DNA of 64,000 bases from Taiwanofungus camphoratus. Lineage: Eukaryota > Basidiomycota > Agaricomycetes > Polyporales > Taiwanofungaceae. Of this stretch, positions 56,435-64,000 are shown piece after piece. Position 1 is the stretch's first letter. Each line of letters opens with the position of its first letter. The position numbers and the translations under genes were made by a program. The stretch covers positions 1,240,001 to 1,304,000 of the forward strand of contig CP021232.1 of assembly GCA_003999685.1 (NCBI GenBank), given 5' to 3'. The notes beneath the pieces are model-generated. The model worked only from the letters and a program-made list of their open reading frames with translations, searched no databases and was not told the DNA's origin.

Positions 56435-57410
56435 TGATAGGCGCCAGGCCCTTCTAGGCCCCGTGGAGCGCCCTCACTCGACCCTAGGACCTTAGTCATA
56501 CCTTCAACGCCACTCGACACGTCCGATACAGCCCAAAAAGCCACCGCGGGACTCTCTGATGGCTTCGAATCACATCACCGCCACTCCGCCAGTTCCGGTC
56601 CGATGTTCCGGTGCACCGTTCTCTCTACGCACAATACGCCACACGCAGTTGCCACTCAATGTCCTCGCACGTGACTGGTCTCGCCACTCCAATATCGCTT
56701 GATCTGCTACGACGCACCACTCGATGTACTTGATAACGCTACGGCCCCAGGCCTTGTCTTAGTATATTTCATGCCACTCCATAGTTAGTACGCAAGTAGT
56801 TAGGATGCCACTCGTACTATGCCACTCCCAATGCACCTTACATTATAGTACAGTAGTATAAACACAATGTATGGCGTCTGGGAACAACAGAGAAGTTCTC
56901 CCCCATCCTGCAGAGCTCAAGAAGAGCACCTTCGATTCAGTCTCCTACTGCGTTCTACTGCGTCCTTCCGTCTTCGATTACGTTCGAAGAGTTGCGTCTA
57001 CTATCCGCCTTCTACAGTATCTTGAAGGGTTGCGTCTCGTCCGTCTTCGACATCCATCGAAGAGTTGCGTTCAGTCTTACGTCCACCTTCGAGTCACATT
57101 GAAGGGTTGCACTAGCATCTCTCTCTAACCCAAGTCCGCCTTTTACAGTATTTCGAAGGGCTGCATATCAGCTAAGTTCTCATGTTTGAGCCTCTCCTTA
57201 GTATAGTACAGCATAGTAGCGCATCGAAGCTATGTCAAGCAGTCACGACATACGTCGAAGGTCATCGAAGACCTTCGTAGACGTCTCTCGACCCATTTGA
57301 GATCGGGAACCCTTTGCTGCTGACTCTCCCCTCCACACTAACTAGTTCTATAGCCTTTCAGCTTCTCTAGGTCGAACCCAGTAGGGGTTGGAGTGCTATA
57401 GTGCGCATCA
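56435..57410 (+). repeat. Ty3/gypsy element A, 5' LTR (976 bp)
   Basis: Starts TGATAGGCGCCAGGCC and ends GTGCGCATCA, so it has the TGAT...ATCA termini. Flank is ACGG (56431-56434). It contains many GCCACTC motifs (56,500-56,840) and a degenerate tandem block with TTCGAAGGGTTGCGTC-like units (about 56,980-57,170). TTTCTGGAGCCCACCG, just after the LTR, is a possible primer-binding site. Its first 340 bp recur inverted at 61,332-61,674. Confidence 0.75.
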
Positions 57411-60400
57411 TTTCTGGAGCCCACCGCGAGGGGATTTCAGGCAAGGAATCCGCCGCTTTCAGATTCGCCGAAGACGTCTCCAGTATTCACCCGCTCACAA
57501 GCACGTGAGGCTGCCAGTCGTAGTGCAAGCGAAAACCTCGACAACAGTTCTACCACCCTTTCCACAACTCCTGACACCTTCGACCACGAGGAAGAAGACC
57601 TCGTAGATCACGAGCTAGAGTTTCCTTCAACCTCCGATGAACGTACTTCGTCTCCCGAGCTTCTAGGGCTATCTACGCCAGAAGTCAACCTCTCGTCCCC
57701 TGATTCCTACGAACAGTCCGGTTCATCGCCTGAGCCAGAGGACCCAGTAGAATCAACATCGCATACCGCTATCCTCACTACTATGACTCTACCCTCGTCC
57801 CAGCAGACCATTACTCCATACATTCTTCTCAGTTTTTTGAATCACCCCACACCAGCCACTGTCAATCCCTCTACTCCTAAACCTACAATGAATCAGAACG
57901 TGGCACCTACGCCATTTATGCCCCCTCAAGGCCATTTGACAGCCCCCATCTTCGACCCGACAGAAGTCCGATTGCTTTGACATTACTTCCAGGACATCGA
58001 AGTCTTATTCACCCAGTGCAGAATAGTCGATGACGCAGAAAAGAAGTCATGGGCCATTCGTTACCCCTCGATCGATGTCGCAGACCTATGGGAAACCCTC
58101 GAATCCTTTTCCGATCAGACCAAGACATACGCACAGTGGAAAGCCAACATCCTAGCACTCTACCCAGGTATCGATGACACCAGGAAATGGTCCCTTGCAG
58201 ACATGGACCAGTTGATTGGGGAGCACGCACACATTGGAATCCACAACGCCGCAGACCTCGGAAGCTACTACTGCGACTTCGTATCTATTACGAAGCACCT
58301 AATCACGCAACGACGACTCTCTGACATCGAACAGAGTCGAGCGTTCCTACGAGGCTTCCAGCCTTCTCTACTTGCACAACTCGAGGCCCGACTTCACCTG
58401 AAACATCCTGACCACTATCCTGATGACCCCTATCCACTTTCCAATATTCATGCAGTGGCCACGTTCATTCTTCATGGTACTTCGAGTACGCCGACAGCCG
58501 CAGCACCGCAGACAACAGCTTCGACAACTACTCCGCTGATGAGTCCCGTAGCCTCCTGGGCCCCGAATCGCGATTTTAGGAGCTTTCTAATCCCCCAACC
58601 AACCACTCTAAGACTCTTCTACAGCCTACAACAGGAGGGATAGGTTCCTATAATATTCCTAATGCCCCCTTTCCTTCCTAAACCCTCCTAACACCCTACG
58701 AAGTCTTGCGAAGTCACACGAGGTGCTACGAGGTTTCGAATGCTAGACGCGAAGTCCCTAACTCCTGCTAAGTCCACTATCGGACACTGCCGGCCCTCCC
58801 ATACTGTTCCATTGGATCTAGGTCCTATCTACTACGTCACTCATTCCGGGCTTAGCTAAGAAGTCTTAGCTAAGTCTCTCCTAGCTCTTGTGATTGCAGC
58901 TACCTCCGATAGGCTCCGAAACGGTCCGAAGTTCCAGAAGTTGGACTTAGGAAGCCTTGTGCACCCCCATGGGTCTCGATCCTATGCCATAAGGTCATCC
59001 TAGGGCGTACCCATATGGCCCTCCACCCAGTTAGGACACCTCCTACCCCGATTAGGCCAAGTCCCGCTGCTAAGAACTTTGTGCGCTCTTAGCCCACTAA
59101 GATAGGTGATCACGGCGCATGGCTGCTCTCAGATAGTCATCCCGCCCTCGTGAATGAAGTTGGTCACCTTTCTACCGTACGTAGTTCCCCTGTTTCAGTT
59201 CCTAATTAGTTCCTATCCTCCTCGTGTTCACTTCGGAGTCCATGCGCTTTAGTACACATTTCGGACTCGTAAGGATCACTTCGCGCAAGAATAGTTCACC
59301 TCACGCTCTCCTATTTAGTCAGAGGTAGTTTACTATGTACAAGAGAGACCCCTCAGTGCACGCTTTGCTCTTTGGAATACCAGTTCCCCTGTAGCTCCGA
59401 TCTCAGGAAAGCGCTGCAAGTACAACCTTAGGAACGGTCCTAAGGTCCCTAAGTCTCCACCCCAGCTCTGTTTCAGTACCTTTGAACTACGTCTACGCTC
59501 ACAATATATCTACGAACCACGTCTACGCTTCCCGAACTACGCACTACGATCCACGAAGTCGCCGTGACTTCGCACCTTTCAGCACCTCATATAGCATCTA
59601 CCCGGTGGGCCTCCGCCTTAGTTATACCCTTAGGCTCACGTTGCGTTATCCCTACGTCCTACGAATAGCCCTACGACTCTCCCATAGCCTTAGTTTCAGG
59701 CTATAGTACATCTCCCTACGCCCTCGAACTCTCCGACCTCTCCTACAGGTCTCCTACGCTAGCCAAACCTCGCCCACCTCGCTCTATCAAACCTCTAAGC
59801 CTTACGCCCTTTAGCTAACTCTAGCTAAAAGGACTTCACAGCACCTACGAAGTCAGCTCGTGCAATTTAGCTAAAACTTCAAAGGACTTCGCAGAATCTC
59901 GAAGAACTTCACGTACTTCGGAGGGCCTCACAAGGCCTTAGGGATCGTATAGCACTTAGGAACAAGATCCTGTTGTGCAGGACCCTTGACCCCTTACTCC
60001 CCCACTTACAAAACAAGACATACAGGTTTCCTGGTATCATACAGGTTGTAGCTCCTACCCTCACATCCTCACAGTTATCACACTACCCCACAGCCACGTC
60101 ACGGAGCACTCCCTAGGTGCCAGGGTCCCCTAGGTCGTATCACCGCCCGGCATGATTAAGACCGAAGACATCTCGACGATCATCGAAAGCCTATCGAAGA
60201 CCATCGCCACCCTTATTCAGCCCAGTAGTAACAAATTGAACGTAGCCGCTAGGCTTTCGTCAACCCAAGGTGGTACAGAACAGACCTGCCACTTTTGCGG
60301 CGACCAGAACCATAGTATTCGAAGCTGCCCGCACGTAGAAGCAGACATAGCCGCTGGGAAATGCAAGCGTAACACCGAAGGAAAGGTCGTACTCCCAAAC

Positions 60401-61331
60401 GGTCTATTCATCCCACGTAGTATCCCTGGCATTACAATCCGCGACCGCCTCTACGAGTGGATTCACCGCAACGCACCAGCAGCACCTGGCCTGCTCTATG
60501 GCATCGATGAACAAGCCAGCGTCCAGACTTTCACGCTCAACACGGAAGGAAGAATCAAAGCCCTCAAAAGAGAGCTCCTACAGCTTCGAAAACGTAGGGA
60601 GGTCTTCGACGGCGTTGAGATTTTACAGCGCAAGAAACCTACTACGACACCGCAGCAGACCACAGAGGTTTCTGATACGACCCCCATCTCACGCAGTACC
60701 AACAACCCAGCGCCTGACACAGTCAAGTCAGCCGCTCCTACTGCAGTCCCAGTCCCAGCAACCCCAGCTAAACCTTCGACGAGTACCTCTGCACCTTCGA
60801 CGATCCCCGCAGCTATAGTTCCCCCGCTGTCCGTACCTTCGACACAGCCCGCTACCGTATCTACTCCATCAGCGCCCCCAGTCCATCCCTTTGCAAATGC
60901 TCGAGACGCGACCTACGCTCCGCTGAACCTTCAAAACTTCGGTACGCCGCCTAAGCCTTCGAACGACAAGGGCAAGGACCCAGCTTACAAGACCATAGTT
61001 CCCATTCATCAGCCCAAGATAGCCGACGACATCTTCACGCGCTCAATGGGATCTCCTCTCGTCACACTGACGCCAGAAGAACTTCTTTCGATCTCGCCTG
61101 ACGTACGCAATAGGTATCGAGAAGCAGTTACACCCAAGCAAGTATCAGCGGAACCCGTCACTTCAGCACACATCGTAGAGATTACCGACGAAGACGAAGC
61201 AAAAGAGGTACACCAACTATCTTGTTCAGGTGCAGTGCTACAGCCAGGAGCTACTATCGTCCCTGACCCCTACGAAACCTATCTCAAGCACATCCCGCAT
61301 GACAAACATCCCGTCAATCTCACGGTTGCGA
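57411..61331 (+). mobile_element. Ty3/gypsy element A, internal region with Gag (fossil)
   Basis: Fossil. A Gag-type region runs from about 57,440, is interrupted by the LTR-like copy 4 (58,537-60,142) and continues to 61,331. It carries an acidic/Ser-rich N-terminal part, a capsid-like helical part (about 57,980-58,500), one zinc knuckle CHFCGDQNHSIRSC (about 60,290-60,330) and a long Pro/Thr/Ser-rich linker. It stops near the expected start of the protease domain. No reverse transcriptase, integrase or same-orientation 3' LTR is present, so the element is truncated; the remaining part shows only about one further break besides the insertion and looks rather young. Confidence 0.72.
58537..60142 (+). 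mobile_element. LTR-like element, copy 4 (1606 bp, short form)
   Basis: TGATGAGTCCC...GGTCGTATCA with a perfect 4-bp duplication CCGC (58533-58536 and 60143-60146). It is inserted in the Gag region of gypsy element A, so it is younger than that element. It has the same length as copy 2 and is very close to copy 5. Confidence 0.8.
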
Positions 61332-61674
61332 GTGGCATGAAATATACTAAGACAAGACCTGGGGCCGTAGCGTTATCAAGTACATTGAGTGGCGCGTTGT
61401 AGCAGATCGAGCGATATCGGAGTGGCGAGACCGGTCATGTGCGAGGACATTGAGTGGCAACTGCGTGTGGCGTATTGTGCGTAGAGGGACCGGTACACCG
61501 GAACATCAGACCAGAACTGGCGGAGTGGCGGTGGTGTGATTCGAGGCTATCGGAGAGTCCCGCGGTGGCTTTTTGGGCTGTATCGGACGCGTCGAGTGGC
61601 ATCGAAGCCATGACTAAGGTCCTAGGGTTGAGTGAGGGTGCTTCACGGGGCCTAGAAGTGCCTGGTGCCTATCA
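61332..61674 (-). repeat. Inverted partial LTR of gypsy element A
   Basis: Inverted copy of roughly the first 340 bp of the 976-bp LTR (56,435 onward). It ends in GCCTATCA (the inverse of TGATAGGC), followed by ACGC (61675-61678). Its inner border at about 61,332 is abrupt and coincides with the end of the Gag region, so a deletion or recombination junction lies there. Confidence 0.75.
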
Positions 61675-62516
61675 ACGCACAAGCACAATACACTTTATTT
61701 ACCAGGTTACATCGTAGTAGGAGAGAAAGCCGTCGCCGCATGCCCCTTGTTGGATAGTGGGGCTGACGCCAACCTAATTCACCCCGACTTCATAAGGAAG
61801 TGGGGACTCCCCACTCGACCGCTTCCCAGGACAGTAACCTCAACCACCATTGATGGCTCTACAAACAAAGGGGGACCAATTACCCACAGAGTCGAAGGAA
61901 GTATACAATTAGAGGGGAATGACATTCCAACCAACTTTTACGTCTCAAACATTGGAACGCTCGACGTAGTACTCGGCAACCCCTGGCTCGCACAAGTCAA
62001 CCCACACATTGACTGGGTAGAAGGAACACTCGAGATTGACCAAGCTCGACTCACAGAATGGCAAGGATACTATGCCTGGATCATGAGCCAACCCACAACA
62101 GACAGAATTCCCCTGTGTTGAGCTTCCATTCATGAAGACGATGAGGAGCTTTTGGACATAATGTGTGCTTACACACAAGGAGAAGGGGTTCTGGGGATCT
62201 TCCAACAGAAAGAGCAGCTGCTCACATGTGAAGACGGGCTACTGCAGGCCCTAAAGCCCCCACAGCCCCCACAAGTAGGGCTCAATCGACTAACACATTT
62301 CTCTGACTCCCCACATATGGTATGGAATGCCCCAGAGCTCACGGAATTGGTGATCTCCAAGGACCCACCCCCGTCCATAGAAGACCTCGTCCCAGAATAC
62401 CTGTGGGACTATAAACGGTTGTTTGAAAAGGAGGCCACTAACCGGTTCCCAGAATCCAAGCCCTGGGACCATGCCATTGAATTAAGGCCAGACTTCGTGC
62501 CCAGGAAATGCGCCGT
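61675..62516 (+). pseudogene. Ty3/gypsy element B, protease to start of reverse transcriptase (fossil)
   Basis: Fossil fragment of a second gypsy lineage. It has an aspartic protease with the active-site motif LLDSGADANLIHPDF (about 61,747) and VVLGNPWL, then the typical lead into the reverse transcriptase (PWDHAIELRPDFVP near 62,470-62,505). It is broken at about one place in the coding part and cut by the LTR-like copy 5 at 62,517. Confidence 0.7.
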
Positions 62517-64000
62517 TAATATGACCTAGGGGACCCTGGCACCTAGGGAGTGCTCCGCGACGTGGCTGTGGGGTAGTGTGATAACTGTGAGGATGTGAGG
62601 GTAGGAGCTACAACCTGTATGATACCAGGAAACCTGTATGTCTTGTTTTGTAAGTGGGGGAGTAAGGGGTCAAGGGTCCTGCACAACAGGATCTTGTTCC
62701 TAAGTGCTATACGATCCCTAAGGCCTTGTGAGGCCCTCCGAAGTACGTGAAGTTCTTCGAGATTCTGCGAAGTCCTTTGAAGTTTTAGCTAAATTGCACG
62801 AGCTGACTTCGTAGGTGCTGTGAAGTCCTTTTAGCTAGAGTTAGCTAAAGGGCGTAAGGCTTAGAGGTTTGATAGAGCGAGGTGGGCGAGGTTTGGCTAG
62901 CGTAGGAGACCTGTAGGAGAGGTCGGAGAGTTCGAGGGCGTAGGGAGATGTACTATAGCCTGAAACTAAGGCTATGGGAGAGTCGTAGGGCTATTCGTAG
63001 GACGTAGGGATAACGCAACGTGAGCCTAAGGGTATAACTAAGGCGGAGGCCCACCGGGTAGATGCTATATGAGGTGCTGAAAGGTGCGAAGTCACGGCGA
63101 CTTCGTGGATCGTAGTGCGTAGTTCGGGAAGCGTAGACGTGGTTCGTAGATATATTGTGAGCGTAGACGTAGTTCAAAGGTACTGAAACAGAGCTGGGGT
63201 GGAGACTTAGGGACCTTAGGACCGTTCCTAAGGTTGTACTTGCAGCGCTTTCCTGAGATCGGAGCTACAGGGGAACTGGTATTCCAAAGAGCAAAGCGTG
63301 CACTGAGGGGTCTCTCTTGTACATAGTAAACTACCTCTGACTAAATAGGAGAGCGTGAGGTGAACTATTCTTGCGCGAAGTGATCCTTACGAGTCCGAAA
63401 TGTGTACTAAAGCGCATGGACTCCGAAGTGAACACGAGGAGGATAGGAACTAATTAGGAACTGAAACAGGGGAACTACGTACGGTAGAAAGGTGACCAAC
63501 TTCATTCACGAGGGCGGGATGACTATCTGAGAGCAGCCATGCGCCGTGATCACCTATCTTAGTGGGCTAAGAGCGCACAAAGTTCTTAGCAGCGGGACTT
63601 GGCCTAATCGGGGTAGGAGGTGTCCTAACTGGGTGGAGGGCCATATGGGTACGCCCTAGGATGACCTTATGGCATAGGATCGAGACCCATGGGGGTGCAC
63701 AAGGCTTCCTAAGTCCAACTTCTGGAACTTCGGACCGTTTCGGAGCCTATCGGAGGTAGCTGCAATCACAAGAGCTAGGAGAGACTTAGCTAAGACTTCT
63801 TAGCTAAGCCCGGAATGAGTGACGTAGTAGATAGGACCTAGATCCAATGGAACAGTATGGGAGGGCCGGCAGTGTCCGATAGTGGACTTAGCAGGAGTTA
63901 GGGACTTCGCGTCTAGCATTCGAAACCTCGTAGCACCTCGTGTGACTTCGCAAGACTTCGTAGGGTGTTAGGAGGGTTTAGGAAGGAAAGGGGGCATTAG
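62517..64000 (-). mobile_element. LTR-like element, copy 5 (short form, inverted, runs off the window)
   Basis: Inverted copy nearly identical to copies 2 and 4, starting at the inverse of the GGTCGTATCA end and inserted in the reverse transcriptase start of gypsy element B. The 4 bp before it are CCGT (62513-62516). At 1606 bp it would end about 122 bp beyond the window, so its second flank cannot be checked. Confidence 0.75.

Noticed and set aside
56500-56840. Regularly spaced GCCACTC motifs as a CRISPR-like array
   Set aside because: Units are too short, spacing is irregular, the organism is a eukaryote and the stretch lies inside an LTR.

Overview
The window looks like nuclear DNA of a basidiomycete fungus, most likely an Agaricomycete. 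Host genes are split by many short GT-AG introns of about 50-90 bp, and the proteins are typically fungal (GWT1, Sec61 alpha, a GABA/choline-type permease, an ergosteryl-glucosidase-like GH5, a DUF3712 protein). The retroelement types (DIRS-like, Ty3/gypsy, Tad-type LINE) are common in mushroom genomes. Assignments come from reading motifs; no database was searched.

Layout. 1-9.6 kb, host genes: 3' part of an MFS sugar transporter (+), then on the minus strand a nucleotidyltransferase-fold protein, a GH5 glycosidase and a gamma-butyrobetaine/trimethyllysine-type dioxygenase. 9.6-21.3 kb, a nested transposon block: 87-bp inverted repeats with TA at both ends bound a decayed Tc1/mariner-type transposon. 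It is filled by a broken DIRS-like retroelement, itself interrupted by three copies of a 1.6-1.76 kb LTR-like element. 21.4-28.9 kb, a full-length Tad-type LINE (minus) with poly(A) tail and 14-bp target-site duplication. 29.1-31.2 kb, a single-pass membrane protein (DUF3712-like). 31.3-40.2 kb, four tandem paralogous 2-oxoglutarate/Fe(II) oxygenase genes (minus). 41.1-49.8 kb, host genes GWT1 (-), an amino-acid permease (+), a decayed mitochondrial calcium uniporter homologue (+) and SEC61 alpha (+). 51-55.3 kb, CpG-poor decayed sequence with remains of a DUF6534-like membrane protein gene. 55.3-64 kb, a retroelement graveyard: a DIRS-type reverse transcriptase remnant, a Ty3/gypsy element with a 976-bp LTR, an inverted partial LTR, a second gypsy pol fragment, and two more copies of the 1.6-kb LTR-like element.

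Most notable points. (1) Seven LTR-type insertion ends (five 1.6-1.76 kb elements, the gypsy LTR and its inverted partial copy) all carry TGAT...ATCA-type termini and sit against a 4-bp site with a central CG; four can be checked as duplications. (2) The LINE has two long open frames, but the first catalytic Asp of its reverse transcriptase is Asn, explicable by one CpG transition. (3) The uniporter homologue has lost a tryptophan codon, a splice donor and part of its pore helix. (4) In all four tandem oxygenases an intron cuts the codon of the iron-binding Asp.
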